Counted from the first letter of the stretch, positions 25,763 through 36,626 are shown. The stretch: 64,000 bases of DNA from Bacteroidales bacterium (GCA_035299085.1 DATGXG010000036.1:124001-188000); one strand, 5' to 3'. Translations and numbers: made by a program. The notes: a model not told the origin generated them from the sequence alone.

Positions 25763-27145
25763 ATGTCCCTTCAAAAGACACTGGTACTATCAATTGTACT
25801 TTTCATTTACACCTTTAGCGCAAAGGCACAGATATTTTCTCCTTCCGCCAGTGATTCGGTTATCGCTTCTTATGGAACGGATAAAGTTTTTATTTTTAAT
25901 GCTCCTTCCTACCGGGCTCCGGTCCAGGCTACGCTGGTTGCGGTAGCTGCCGATACAAACAATGACTGGAGTTTTCAATGGTCGGTTTATAATGCTGCAG
26001 ATACATCTTTTAATACCCTTCCAGGAACAGTAACGGGTCATACATCCGTGATGGGTAATATTTCCGTAAACGGCGGATATCGTGTTACTATGAACAGAAA
26101 TGCTGAAAGCATCGTTTATACCGCGTGGGTAGTTATAAATGACCTGGACCTTAACATTACAAATAAAGACAGTCATGACACCATACTTTATGGTTATTAT
26201 GATTGTGCCTCACTTGACCTCCATGCAGATACCACAAAGCCGGCTGCTTATTACTATAACCCGGCAAACGGCCAGAAACTGATACCCGGAAGTCTTCTTA
26301 CGATCAAATGGACTACAGATAATCCTGAAGCTACAAATCCGGGCAGCAGATTGCTCACGAGGGTTTCCAATCCGCCATGGAAAGACACACGGTACATTGT
26401 GACTGTCACTGACCGGTTTGGTTTGACGCGAAAAGATTCCGCTGTTTACAATTCGATTCAGTCAAAGGCTGACCTCGCTGGGCCCGATTATCTTCCTCCG
26501 AGCGAAGACTCGATCATTCATCCGAAACATGAATGGTATGATAAATTTTACAGTTATGATGATGGGGCAAAGTCAGCACCGGCCCTGTTCAAATTTGATG
26601 TTTCGGGCTCAAAGAACTATGAAAATTACATACTGGTATTCGGGGATGGCGATTCACTAGTGCTTGGCAGTGATTCAACAGTGATTTATCATGAATATAA
26701 GAAGCCCGGCCAGTACAAAGCACTGCTGACAACAAAGTCAGGTCCCCCGTTCGAGTGCATCGACTCCGTTTCCACAATGGTTGGAGTTGACAAAGCTACA
26801 GGTACCAATTTTATTATGCCGAACGTTTTTACACCTGACGGATCTGCCAATAAACTTCTTAAGTATGATGAAAACGCTGTCAACAGCGTCTTCAGGACGA
26901 CCGATGTATCCATCATTTTTATTGACATAGCTATATATAGCAGAACCGGGTTAAAGGTGCATGAATTTGAAGGGAACATCAGAGACTGGGGCGGTTGGGA
27001 CGGAAAAATAATGAATTCAAACCGGGATGCGCCGGAAGGAGTATATTTCTATGTAATTTCAAGGTTTATAGGTTATACAGACAATAATGACCCGATCAGT
27101 AAAAAACTGATGAACGGATTCATTCATTTGTACCGCAAAAACTGA
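25763..27145 (+). CDS. T9SS type B cargo: PKD-like surface protein with gliding-motility-type CTD
   Basis: A 460-residue secreted protein. The signal peptide (MSLQKTLVLSIVLFIYTFSAKAQ) is followed by beta-rich domains, one PKD-like (YILVFGDGDSLVLGSDS...YHEYKKPGQYKALLTT). The last 90 or so residues are a type B (gliding motility-associated) C-terminal domain: NFIMPNVFTPDG, DIAIYSRTGLKVHEF, GGWDGKIMN and APEGVYFYVI. That domain directs export by the type IX system and retention at the cell surface. The protein's own function is unknown. It lies near the giant cargo/PorP pair but is separated from it by a minus-strand gene. Confidence 0.88.
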   Translation: MSLQKTLVLSIVLFIYTFSAKAQIFSPSASDSVIASYGTDKVFIFNAPSYRAPVQATLVAVAADTNNDWSFQWSVYNAADTSFNTLPGTVTGHTSVMGNISVNGGYRVTMNRNAESIVYTAWVVINDLDLNITNKDSHDTILYGYYDCASLDLHADTTKPAAYYYNPANGQKLIPGSLLTIKWTTDNPEATNPGSRLLTRVSNPPWKDTRYIVTVTDRFGLTRKDSAVYNSIQSKADLAGPDYLPPSEDSIIHPKHEWYDKFYSYDDGAKSAPALFKFDVSGSKNYENYILVFGDGDSLVLGSDSTVIYHEYKKPGQYKALLTTKSGPPFECIDSVSTMVGVDKATGTNFIMPNVFTPDGSANKLLKYDENAVNSVFRTTDVSIIFIDIAIYSRTGLKVHEFEGNIRDWGGWDGKIMNSNRDAPEGVYFYVISRFIGYTDNNDPISKKLMNGFIHLYRKN

Positions 27146-27146
27146 A

Positions 27147-27551
27147 TCATTGCCAGGCTCCGATAATTCCTCCGGCTACCATAAAAGCGATGGCGAAATA
27201 ACCCGCATTGATTAAAAACAGCCTGAAAGAACTTCTTTCAAAAAGATAAAGGATACCCACTGAAGCGGCCACCCATCCTATTCCGGCTAGCGCTCCGGCA
27301 GTAATTCCCCAAGTAAGTCCGGCGTTTTGACCCAGGAATGCCGCCAGGTTAAAGGAAATGATAAACGATAGCAGGAAAGCAAGTCCGAAAACTTTACCCA
27401 TGTTAGCCTGTTTCAATGTTTCTTCAGATAGTTTGGCTTCTTTAATCCATACTCTTACAAATAGCAAAGGAGAATACCACAGTCCTCCGATAATAAAAAA
27501 TGATGCAGCGGCGACAAGTACTGCAAGGAAATTGATTTTGCTGAGATCCAT
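27147..27551 (-). CDS. DUF1761 family small membrane protein
   Basis: A 134-residue protein with four predicted TM helices and the DUF1761 opening NFLAVLVAAASFFIIGGLWYSP. The function of the family is unknown. It lies between the two T9SS cargo genes on the opposite strand. The next 214 nt before the giant gene show no further gene or clear structure. Confidence 0.85.
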   Translation of the reverse strand: MDLSKINFLAVLVAAASFFIIGGLWYSPLLFVRVWIKEAKLSEETLKQANMGKVFGLAFLLSFIISFNLAAFLGQNAGLTWGITAGALAGIGWVAASVGILYLFERSSFRLFLINAGYFAIAFMVAGGIIGAWQ

Positions 27552-27792
27552 TGTGTTTAATATTTAAGGTTGAACAGTGAAACAAGATTAAGGAATAAAG
27601 GTTCAAGCCCATTCCCAACACGGATGAAAATTCGATAAGACCGCCTATTCCAAGGACTCGCTCGTCACTAAAATGAAACTATTCGTCAAAATAATCGTAT
27701 ACCTCATCAAAAATGTTATAAGTACCGGGTGATGCCATATCAGTAAAAGGCCAGCGTTACCCTGAATGGGAAAAAGGGCTACAGCAACAGGT

Positions 27793-30700
27793 ATGAGGGG
27801 CACATTAACAAAACTACTAACCGTAACCACGTTATCAGCCAGCTTGTTTTCGCCGCGGGCATCCGGTCAGTGCGCACTGATCACCGATAATTACAGCGGA
27901 CAGGTTGCCGGCAGCGTTTGTGCCCCTGTTAACCTGAATATGGATGTCCGGTACAAGTTCATTCTTCCGGTTGATCCTTCAAAAGTTCAGATATTATATG
28001 TATGGAATGACGGAACAGGTGCAACCACCACAATTCCCGCCATAACACACGGAGATACCATTTTTACGGCAACCGCATCGCATGTTTATCCTCCTGCAGA
28101 TCAGTGTTCATACACTGCTGAAGCGTATGTTATTTATGACGGTCAGCAATGTGTAAGCAGCAGCAGGCAGGAGCAAACCTTCAGTGCATGGGCAAGAGAC
28201 AATCAGAACGGTGCTGTGGTAATCACCGATCCTGTTATTGCACAGTTTTGCGAGGGCGAAGACATTATTGATGTTCGTTTTCGGGATAATTCCACCTTCA
28301 ATTGTAATATCAATGTGGAACCCGACAAGCCTAACCGGATTACCCGGTGGGTTCAGTTTATTTATGGTACTCATACCATAGGCGGCGACAGGATACCTAA
28401 TATTACGATTCGTGACCCTTTAGGAAACATATACCAGATGACCGACGCAGCCGGAAATTCACTGCCGCCTGTAGCCGGACCAATAGTTGAAATACCGATT
28501 CCTGCTGATGGCCCAACTGAAATTTCATGGCCGATTAGTGCTCCTGCCGGAGGAGTAGCCGGAGATATATTTGAGATTACGCTGAGAAACTGGAATATCT
28601 GTAACCCTTATGACCGGAATCCCTTTGATGCAATTCCCCCCACTGACCCGATAAACGGTGATTATCCGCCCATAACCAACACGGCACTAATTGAAATTAT
28701 AACAACGCCGCCCGAGATTACAAATCCTTCACTTGAATTTTGCGCCGGAAGTCCCATTCGTCTTACTTTATCCACTTCAGGCGGACAGGTCAACTGGTAC
28801 ACCGATTCATTGCTAACCCATCACATTCATACCGGTCCCAACTTTGATCCCACAGGTGCGCCTACATATATTGATAACTCAAGGGGAGGAACGTATTCAT
28901 TCTGGGTAACCGAAACCATTGGTGCCTGTGCCAGTGCTCCAAGCAGAGTTTCATTCACAATTTTTGACACTCCTGCACCGGCACCGAATGCAGGTCCCGA
29001 CGCAGCTGTTTGCAGTAATATGTATACACTCAGGGGGAATACCCCGGTAATCGGAGTTGGAGAATGGACGACGACTTCTTCAGCCATTATTTCCGACCCT
29101 TCAAACCCCAACACAACAGTAACCAATCTGCAACCGGGTCCTAATCTTTTCAGGTGGACCATCAGCAACGGTCCCTGTGTTTCAGTGGATGAAGTAGTAA
29201 TTACATCAGACAGGCAGCCAGACCCGGCCGATGCAGGACCCGATCAAAGTTTTTGTAATACATCAGGCACTGTATTGCATGCCCGTTCAGCCACAAATAA
29301 TGGTACGGGAACATGGACGGTTTCAACCGGAAATGCGAACTTTAATGATATACACAGTGCAAGTGCATCGGCTACTTCGCTTGCCGGTGGTGAAAACAGG
29401 CTTGTATGGACTGTAAGAAGCCGGTATGGCGTTTGTGTAACAACTGCTGACTCCATGTATATCCTGCGTGACCGGTCTCCATCACCTGCCAATGCAGGAC
29501 CCGACAGAGGAGTGTGTGATTCATCAGCAGTAAAACTGGGTGCCCTGCCGGTCAATAACGGAGGCAGCGGAACCTGGACAGTTCTTTCCGGCGGAGCCAT
29601 GCTTGTCGATGTGCATGATGCATCCTCTGATGTTTCCAATCTTTCATTCGGCAATAATTCATTTCGGTGGACGGTTGTAAGTCAATACGGAATTTGCCCG
29701 GGCAGTAATGACCAGGTCATCATTACACGTGACCAGGCGCCTGCTCCTGCACTGGCAGGAGACGACCAGGATTTATGCAGTTCAGTAACAGCAACACTGG
29801 GTGCAAATGCAGCAACAATAGGAACCGGAACCTGGACGGTAGTCTGGAACCCCTCGGCTGTTGCTCCGGTATTTACCCCGGGTATAAACAGTCCGAATGC
29901 CACGGTTCAGATACTGCCCGGAAATGAAGGTGTCTACAGGTTCGCCTGGACAATTGTCAATAACAGCTGCCGCACTTCCGATTCACTTACAGTTGATTTC
30001 GGAAAGCCTGTCGTACCCGCGAATGCTGGTCCGTCCGATTCTGTATGCGGTATAACGGTTGCCTTAAATGCCAATAATCCGGGTACCGGAACCGGTACCT
30101 GGACAAAAGTTACCGGTGCAGGAAATGTTGATTTTGTCCCGGGGATACATTCACCTTCAGCCATAGCGCAGATTCAGGCCGGCCAGGAAGGTGTCTACAG
30201 TTTCGAATGGAGAATTACAAGCGGATCCTGTCCTCCTACATCTGATACAGTCAGTATTCTTTATAAACCCACACCCGGTATGCCCTCATCAACAGACGCA
30301 GCAAATTGCGGACCGGCATCCATGACACTGTCCTCCACAACCGGTACCGGTGGTGACATTAACCGATGGTACACTGCAGTAATCGGGGGAACAATGATAA
30401 TTGAAAACAGCACGCTTATAACACCTTTATTAACAAGTGATGCCGATTACTGGGTATCCACTTATAATTTCACCACCGGTTGTGAGAGCAACCGTCACCA
30501 GGTGCATGCAGATATCAATCCTATACCCGATCCTCCCGCTGTTTCAGATATTCAGCACTGCGGAAGCACAAGCTTTTCATTATCCTCAGTAACCGGAAGA
30601 TACGGGTCAACCAGCAGGTGGTATGATGCACCTGCCGGTGGCAACCTCCTGGCTACTTCAGATACCTTCAACAGTCCGATACTCACCGCCCCTGTTACCT

Positions 30701-33582
30701 ATTATATTTCTTCCTTTAATGAAGCCACAGGTTGTGAAAGCAATCGTACCGCATTGAATGTCCGGATTAATCCGGTACCCGATATTCCGGTTGCATCCGA
30801 CACAGCAAGGTGCGGCGAGGGAATATTGACAATTCAATCATTACCGGGTTTAAACGGAACACAAAACCAGTGGTACGATTCACCTGCCGGAAATGTAATC
30901 GATACATCGCTTAACTTCACAACACCTTATCTTACCGCAACGACTCCTTACTGGATATCAACAATTAATAATCTTACCGGATGCAGAAGTGCAAGGATCA
31001 GAGTGTGGGCCAACATTCATCCTGTTCCGGGTTTCCCGGCTGTGAACGATGTTTCTGTCTGCGGACCTGACACAGTGAGGATCATATCTGTTGCAGGAGT
31101 AAACGGAACTATCAGCAGGTGGTATGACAGTATTACCGGCGGAAACCTTCTTGCCCAGGATGACATCTTTAATGCCGGACTGATTTCAACTACAAGCCGG
31201 TATTTTGTTTCCACTTACAATCAGAACACACATTGTGAAAGCAGCAGGAAAGCTGTTAACGCAGTGATACTTCCTGTTCCGCCGGCTAATCCTATAATAG
31301 GTCCGGATGCGGTGGGTATTAACCAGACGAATGTCATTTACTCAGTAAATTTCCATCCGGGGTCAACCTATAAATGGTTCATTCCACCGGGTATTGATTC
31401 GTTACTGCAAAGTCAGAATTTTGTAATGCTTGGTTTTCCGAACCTTGGAACCTACAACCTTTCTGTAACTGAAACCAACAGCATAGGATGCCAGGGGCCT
31501 CCGGCAAATAAACCGGTAGAGGTAAAAGCGGACGTAATTCTGCTTGATATCAGCGCCTCAGGTGGAAGGGCCTGTATAAACAATGATTTACCCATATCCG
31601 TTTCGCCTTCCGGCGGAACGCCATCGTATGTATTTGCCTGGGGCGGCGCCACCCAATATCTTAATTCGACAAATACGTCAAACCCGATTTTCAACTGCCC
31701 TGTTGCAGGCAGTTTTATGTTGACAATAACCGTGAATGATATCAATTTAAACCATACAACTGATACCATTTGGGTCACTGTGCGACCAGATCCGGTTGCT
31801 AATATTTCATTACCGGATACCATGGTCTGCAGTGGCAGTGATTTACAATTGCAGGGGATTGCCACCGGAGGATCCGGAACCTATTCGTCATTCACATGGA
31901 CCGGTCAAACGATGCCGCTTTCCGCCACCGATATTGCAGATCCCGTTTTCAATACCTATCTGCCCGGAACCTACAGGATAAAACTTACGGTAATTGATGA
32001 TTTCGGATGCCAGGACATTGATTCGGTAAATATACTGAATGACTCTCCACAGGCTGTTTTCAGCAGCGATGCCCGGCCTGCATGCAGTCCTCTTCCCGTA
32101 AGCTTTTTAAATAATTCACTGAACGCGACGGATTACCTGTGGAACTTTGGTGACGGACGGACAAGCACAGAGAAAGACCCTGTTCACGTGTTCAATAACA
32201 CAACCAATTCGGTTCAGTATTTTAATGTTCAGCTCACAGCAATCAGCGGCAACCATTGTATTCATTCTTTCAACGATTATATAACCGTATACCCGAATCC
32301 GGTGCTTTCAATCAGTACCTATCCCGAAATGGCCTGTGCCCCGGCTGATATATTGCTTTCTTCTACTCCCGGAGGGCATAGTTATAACTGGGACTTTGGC
32401 GACGGTTTCCAGGCAGCCGGTGATTTCAATATCATGCATACTTTTAATAACGACACTGATCACGATACAACATTTACCATTCATCTTTTTTCGACGTCCT
32501 ATTTTGGCTGCACGGATTCAGGTACAACCAGCATAGTGGTACATCCCTCACCGGAAGCTTTATTCACAGCAGATCCGTTATCTCAAATGATACCCGATCG
32601 TATTGTGAATTTTCAAAATAACAGTCAACAGGGAAATTGGGATTACCTGTGGCGGTTCGGCGATGACAGTACTTCAACAGCCCGTAATCCGGGTTCACAT
32701 GAGTATCCCGGACCGGGGCGTTACCTGGTTTACCTTATTGTTAAGGGAACCTATTGCAGCGACAGTACATGGGTAAATGTTGAAATTGTTCCGCATCCTC
32801 CGGTTGCGGCCTTTAAGCCAATTGAACCCGGTTGCCTGCCACTGACAATACAATTCGAAAACACATCCGCTTATTCAAATAGTTTCTTATGGGAATTTGG
32901 TGACGGATCTGTTTCAAACAAGCCCAATCCCGAATATACCTATTATGAACCGGGTACTTTCACAATCAAGCTCACAGCATGGGGCGACAATGGAACTGCC
33001 GATTCCTACAGCACTCAGAACGATGTGTATGTTTTACCCAATGCGTTCTTCGATATTAAACCGAGGCGTGTTTATGCCAACGAGCAAAACGTCTTGTTTG
33101 AAAACCAATCGGACAATGGCACTTATCCGCTTGACGGAAACAGGTACCTGTGGGATTTCGGCGATGGCACCGGATCTGAAGAGGAGAATCCGCAACATGT
33201 TTACCAAAAGGACGGAAGTTACAATGTCGTTCTGAACGTCTGGACCAACAAGGGTTGTTATGATGTGTATGAATACCAGGCAGCAGTGCTTGTTGAACCT
33301 ATAGGAAAGATCCTTTTCCCGAATGTATTCAGTCCCGAAGCCGAACTCCAGGAAAACAGGATCTTTAAGCCAGGAATTATTGATTATGTTGATGAATATC
33401 ATCTGATGATATTTAACCGCTGGGGTGAGTTTATTTTTGAAAGTTTCAGCCAGGAAGTTGGCTGGGATGGCATGATTAACGGCCAGGTAGCCAAGGAAGA
33501 TGTGTATATATGGAAGGTAGAGGGTAAATACACAAACGGGCAGGTCTTTATTCTTACAGGTGATGTAACCTTATTAAGATAG
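27793..33582 (+). CDS. Giant repeat-rich surface adhesin (SprB-like) with T9SS type B CTD
   Basis: About 1930 residues. After the signal peptide (MRGTLTKLLTVTTLSASLFS), a beta-rich head of about 350 residues is followed by three repeat families. Five repeats of about 85-90 residues begin with AGPDxxVC-like motifs and contain GTGTWTV. Four repeats centre on SRWYDAPAGG-like motifs (Ig-like type). Five PKD domains follow, each with a YLWDFGDG-type motif. The end is a type B CTD (FPNVFSPE, LMIFNRWGE, GWDGMINGQ). The architecture matches cell-surface adhesins moved by the gliding/T9SS machinery. A PorP/SprF gene follows 10 nt later, the usual partner. ATG 27766 is an alternative start. Confidence 0.9.
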   Translation: MRGTLTKLLTVTTLSASLFSPRASGQCALITDNYSGQVAGSVCAPVNLNMDVRYKFILPVDPSKVQILYVWNDGTGATTTIPAITHGDTIFTATASHVYPPADQCSYTAEAYVIYDGQQCVSSSRQEQTFSAWARDNQNGAVVITDPVIAQFCEGEDIIDVRFRDNSTFNCNINVEPDKPNRITRWVQFIYGTHTIGGDRIPNITIRDPLGNIYQMTDAAGNSLPPVAGPIVEIPIPADGPTEISWPISAPAGGVAGDIFEITLRNWNICNPYDRNPFDAIPPTDPINGDYPPITNTALIEIITTPPEITNPSLEFCAGSPIRLTLSTSGGQVNWYTDSLLTHHIHTGPNFDPTGAPTYIDNSRGGTYSFWVTETIGACASAPSRVSFTIFDTPAPAPNAGPDAAVCSNMYTLRGNTPVIGVGEWTTTSSAIISDPSNPNTTVTNLQPGPNLFRWTISNGPCVSVDEVVITSDRQPDPADAGPDQSFCNTSGTVLHARSATNNGTGTWTVSTGNANFNDIHSASASATSLAGGENRLVWTVRSRYGVCVTTADSMYILRDRSPSPANAGPDRGVCDSSAVKLGALPVNNGGSGTWTVLSGGAMLVDVHDASSDVSNLSFGNNSFRWTVVSQYGICPGSNDQVIITRDQAPAPALAGDDQDLCSSVTATLGANAATIGTGTWTVVWNPSAVAPVFTPGINSPNATVQILPGNEGVYRFAWTIVNNSCRTSDSLTVDFGKPVVPANAGPSDSVCGITVALNANNPGTGTGTWTKVTGAGNVDFVPGIHSPSAIAQIQAGQEGVYSFEWRITSGSCPPTSDTVSILYKPTPGMPSSTDAANCGPASMTLSSTTGTGGDINRWYTAVIGGTMIIENSTLITPLLTSDADYWVSTYNFTTGCESNRHQVHADINPIPDPPAVSDIQHCGSTSFSLSSVTGRYGSTSRWYDAPAGGNLLATSDTFNSPILTAPVTYYISSFNEATGCESNRTALNVRINPVPDIPVASDTARCGEGILTIQSLPGLNGTQNQWYDSPAGNVIDTSLNFTTPYLTATTPYWISTINNLTGCRSARIRVWANIHPVPGFPAVNDVSVCGPDTVRIISVAGVNGTISRWYDSITGGNLLAQDDIFNAGLISTTSRYFVSTYNQNTHCESSRKAVNAVILPVPPANPIIGPDAVGINQTNVIYSVNFHPGSTYKWFIPPGIDSLLQSQNFVMLGFPNLGTYNLSVTETNSIGCQGPPANKPVEVKADVILLDISASGGRACINNDLPISVSPSGGTPSYVFAWGGATQYLNSTNTSNPIFNCPVAGSFMLTITVNDINLNHTTDTIWVTVRPDPVANISLPDTMVCSGSDLQLQGIATGGSGTYSSFTWTGQTMPLSATDIADPVFNTYLPGTYRIKLTVIDDFGCQDIDSVNILNDSPQAVFSSDARPACSPLPVSFLNNSLNATDYLWNFGDGRTSTEKDPVHVFNNTTNSVQYFNVQLTAISGNHCIHSFNDYITVYPNPVLSISTYPEMACAPADILLSSTPGGHSYNWDFGDGFQAAGDFNIMHTFNNDTDHDTTFTIHLFSTSYFGCTDSGTTSIVVHPSPEALFTADPLSQMIPDRIVNFQNNSQQGNWDYLWRFGDDSTSTARNPGSHEYPGPGRYLVYLIVKGTYCSDSTWVNVEIVPHPPVAAFKPIEPGCLPLTIQFENTSAYSNSFLWEFGDGSVSNKPNPEYTYYEPGTFTIKLTAWGDNGTADSYSTQNDVYVLPNAFFDIKPRRVYANEQNVLFENQSDNGTYPLDGNRYLWDFGDGTGSEEENPQHVYQKDGSYNVVLNVWTNKGCYDVYEYQAAVLVEPIGKILFPNVFSPEAELQENRIFKPGIIDYVDEYHLMIFNRWGEFIFESFSQEVGWDGMINGQVAKEDVYIWKVEGKYTNGQVFILTGDVTLLR

Positions 33583-33592
33583 GTGAGGACGT

Positions 33593-34591
33593 ATGAAAAG
33601 GGTTATTGTCATATTGGTTCTTCTCGCCTGCATCATCAGGGTTTTTCCCCAGGACCCTCAGTTCTCCCAGTTTTATTCGAATTATTTGTACCTGGCGCCG
33701 TCTTTTGCTGGATTAACGGAACAGAACCGGTTAAGCCTGAATTACAGGAACCAGTGGCCGGCCATTTCAAACGGGTTTAAGACCTACTCGGTTTCCTTTG
33801 ATAAATTTATTGAAAAGTTCAGCAGCGGGCTTGGTCTGCTAGCTTACCAGGATGTTGCCGGTACCGGCCATATGAGGACTACGAGTGTTGGTGCCCAGTA
33901 TTCTTTTGATTTCCGGCTGACGGAGTCAATGCATGTGAGGCCCGGATTATATTTTAATTACACAGAGAGGGGTATTGATTTTGACAGGCTGACATGGGCC
34001 GACCAGATTACACCTGACGGAACCTCCTCTTCATCGAATGAGCACAAAACAATAGGAAAGGCAGGAGATATAGATTTTTCGACCTCCCTGTTGATGTATA
34101 CCGACAGAATCTGGTTCGGAACCGCTGTAGATCATATTCTGAAACCGAATCAGTCGCTATATCTCTACGAGGGAAATGAAAAAAACCAGGGAACAGTACC
34201 TCTTAAATATTCGGTATTCGGCGGAGTGAAATTTTTACGACCGGAAAAATTACTCCGGCCAATTCCTACAAGTATTCAGCTTGCCTTTCTTTATAAGCAG
34301 CAGGCGCAATACAGGCAGCTTGACCTCGGAGTTTACTGGTATCACAGCCCTTTTGTGGCAGGAATATGGTACAGGGGAATACCGATGTATAAAGAGGTAT
34401 TCAACCGAGATGCTGCCACAATTCTTATCGGTGTAAAGATGGATGACCTGAACATCGGCTACAGTTATGATTTTACAATCTCCCGGTTAATGACCCATGC
34501 AGGGGGTGCCCACGAAATCTCGGTGAGTTATGTATTCAAAACAAGACCCCTGAAGCATAAAATAAAAATGGTACCCTGCCCGGAATTCTAA
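33593..34591 (+). CDS. PorP/SprF family type IX secretion outer-membrane protein
   Basis: A 332-residue outer-membrane barrel of the PorP/SprF family. Signal peptide MKRVIVILVLLACIIRVFPQ, then the family opening DPQFSQFYSNYLYLAPSFAG, RLSLNYRNQWPA and a barrel ending in YVFKTRPLKHKIK. Such proteins attach or assist export of type B CTD cargo, in F. johnsoniae the adhesin SprB. The 10-nt gap to the giant adhesin gene makes this a dedicated cargo/partner pair. Confidence 0.93.
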   Translation: MKRVIVILVLLACIIRVFPQDPQFSQFYSNYLYLAPSFAGLTEQNRLSLNYRNQWPAISNGFKTYSVSFDKFIEKFSSGLGLLAYQDVAGTGHMRTTSVGAQYSFDFRLTESMHVRPGLYFNYTERGIDFDRLTWADQITPDGTSSSSNEHKTIGKAGDIDFSTSLLMYTDRIWFGTAVDHILKPNQSLYLYEGNEKNQGTVPLKYSVFGGVKFLRPEKLLRPIPTSIQLAFLYKQQAQYRQLDLGVYWYHSPFVAGIWYRGIPMYKEVFNRDAATILIGVKMDDLNIGYSYDFTISRLMTHAGGAHEISVSYVFKTRPLKHKIKMVPCPEF

Positions 34592-35320
34592 TTACTGAAC
34601 CTGTATGAACAGGGTGGCATGTTTTGGTTTGTGGATGCCATTCTTCAGAAATATATTAATTACTTCACGGGCTTTATTCTCATAAAAATAATAGTAATCA
34701 GAACCTTTAAGCTGGGCTACTTTTCGCCTGAGCCGGTCAGATATTTCATTGATTTCATGCATATCCATTTTCTCACCGGTTTCTTCGGAATGGATGAAAT
34801 ACTCGGTAAGTTGAAATTCAGGTATGTTTACGAGTGAGAATAATTCTTTCAGTGAGTAAATATCCCGGTGGTAGTGACCCTGGTGATTATCGATATCAGA
34901 AACAAGCCGGTGGTAAAGCATATAAGTTTCATCAAGAGCCGTATTATTTTCATTCAGCATTTCATTGACGATCACAAGTCCTTTTTTCCGGCATATCCTT
35001 GCTGTTTCCCGGAATAATTTGGGCAGGTTATCCACATGGTGCAAAGCATTTGACATGGTAACCGTATCAAAATATCCTGTAGTGAAAGGCATTTCAAGGG
35101 CTGAAGCAAGAACCAATATTACCTGTTTATCCGACAATACCTCGCGGGCCTGCATGAGTTGCTGAGGATCATTATCGATACCGGCTATACTTCTGGATGA
35201 ATGAAAGGATTCAATTGCGAATTTCAGGAAATCGCCACGGCCGACGGCTACATCGAGGAAATTTCCGGCATCAATATGACTGATCCTGTTTTTTAGGACC
35301 AGCATTTTTTCATAATTCAT
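34592..35320 (-). CDS. Class I SAM-dependent methyltransferase (Methyltransf_11 type)
   Basis: A 242-residue Rossmann methyltransferase. Motif I is FLDVAVGRGDFLKFA; GIDNDPQQ provides the acidic residue for SAM ribose; FDTVTMSNALHHV is motif IV. The second half is helical. The substrate is not apparent. In motif I the usual Gly-x-Gly reads GRG preceded by Val-Ala, still compatible with SAM binding. Its stop directly abuts that of porP on the opposite strand. Confidence 0.88.
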   Translation of the reverse strand: MNYEKMLVLKNRISHIDAGNFLDVAVGRGDFLKFAIESFHSSRSIAGIDNDPQQLMQAREVLSDKQVILVLASALEMPFTTGYFDTVTMSNALHHVDNLPKLFRETARICRKKGLVIVNEMLNENNTALDETYMLYHRLVSDIDNHQGHYHRDIYSLKELFSLVNIPEFQLTEYFIHSEETGEKMDMHEINEISDRLRRKVAQLKGSDYYYFYENKAREVINIFLKNGIHKPKHATLFIQVQ

Positions 35321-35402
35321 GCAGAATCAGGATTATTACAAATAAAGGTACATCCTTCGGAAAAGGATAACAATGGTATTTATCATGCACAATATCACCT
35401 TC

Positions 35403-36626
35403 CTAAAATGCGGCCATTAACAGGTCGATATTTTTGGAGGGTATTCCAAACTGGTTACCCAGGTATTCATTGGTGAGTATGCCGTTGTATATATACACGC
35501 TGTTGCGAACGCCGAGGTTGGCTTTTAGAAAGGGTTTAAAACCTCCTGAACTGCCAACCGTTACAAGAATCGGAGAAAGGATATTGCTGAGGGCTATGGA
35601 TGCAGTGCGGGCCACACGTGACGGCATATTGGGCACTGAAAAATGAAGGACATTGTGTTTTGTGTAAACGGCATCCTGCATTGACCTGTATTCGGATGTC
35701 TCAATGCAACCTCCCATGTCGATGCTGAGATCAATTATAACACTTCCCTTTTTCATTTCTTTAACCATATCTTCGGTCACAAAATACCGGGGACCCGTGT
35801 CCCATAAGTTAATGGCACCGATGAGGACATCAGCGGATTTGAGTGTACGCCGCAGAACCTTAGGATGAAAAATAGAAGTATATAACCTTCTTCCGAGGTT
35901 TCTTTGTAATTCTTCAAGCCGTTGAGGGGAGTTATCAAATACCTTAACAATAGCACCAAGCCCCAGGGCGGCCCGGGCTGCAAATTCAGCAATTGTATCT
36001 GCGCCAATAATAACCACTTCGGTAGGTGTGATCCCTGCAATTCCGCCAAGGAGAACACCTTTGCCGCCATTTTGATTGCTCAGCAATTCCGCTGCAATAT
36101 TTATGGCTGAAATGCCCGATATGGCACTCATCGATTGAATTACGGGGTAATACCCGTGTTCATCACGGATTTGTTCAATGGCAAAAGCAGTGCATTTTTT
36201 ATCCATCAGTCCCCGAATGTACTCCTCAGTCTGGCGGGCGAGGTGAACCGAAGAAAGGATGACCTGGTTTCCTTTCAGCATTTCAATATCTTTGGTGTCG
36301 GGAGGAGAGATTTTGAGGATAATATCGGCATTCATCACCTGTTTCCTCGAATCGAGAATAAAAGCTCCGCATTCGCTGTAATCCGTGTCATTATACCTGG
36401 CACCCTCACCGGTTTTAGCTTCAAGCAAAACCTCATGGCCATTATTTACAAGTACTTCAACGGCTTCAGGTGTAAGAGAAACTCTTTGCTCAACCTGTTG
36501 TTTTTCACGGGGCAAACCGATGGTAAGTTTTTTAAACTTTCTTCCCATGGCTACCATTTCTTCCTGCGGCAATAACCCGCCGTAAAACAGGGGATTACTT
36601 GCAGCTTCAGGCCGGGGATCTACCAT
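35403..36626 (-). CDS. ald: Alanine dehydrogenase
   Basis: Reversible NAD-dependent oxidative deamination of L-alanine to pyruvate. The AlaDH/PNT N-terminal domain begins at KKLTIGLPREKQQVEQRVSL, with catalytic Lys and His in the VILSSVHLA region, and the NAD-binding fold around VVIIGADTIAEFAARAALG. The extra 30 residues before the usual MRIGVP-type start, and the overall 407-residue length, match the Bacteroidota form. It is the last gene of the porW-porX-tsaE-ald minus-strand run, 73 nt after tsaE; this order recurs in Bacteroidota and suggests shared transcription. Confidence 0.92.
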   Translation of the reverse strand: MVDPRPEAASNPLFYGGLLPQEEMVAMGRKFKKLTIGLPREKQQVEQRVSLTPEAVEVLVNNGHEVLLEAKTGEGARYNDTDYSECGAFILDSRKQVMNADIILKISPPDTKDIEMLKGNQVILSSVHLARQTEEYIRGLMDKKCTAFAIEQIRDEHGYYPVIQSMSAISGISAINIAAELLSNQNGGKGVLLGGIAGITPTEVVIIGADTIAEFAARAALGLGAIVKVFDNSPQRLEELQRNLGRRLYTSIFHPKVLRRTLKSADVLIGAINLWDTGPRYFVTEDMVKEMKKGSVIIDLSIDMGGCIETSEYRSMQDAVYTKHNVLHFSVPNMPSRVARTASIALSNILSPILVTVGSSGGFKPFLKANLGVRNSVYIYNGILTNEYLGNQFGIPSKNIDLLMAAF

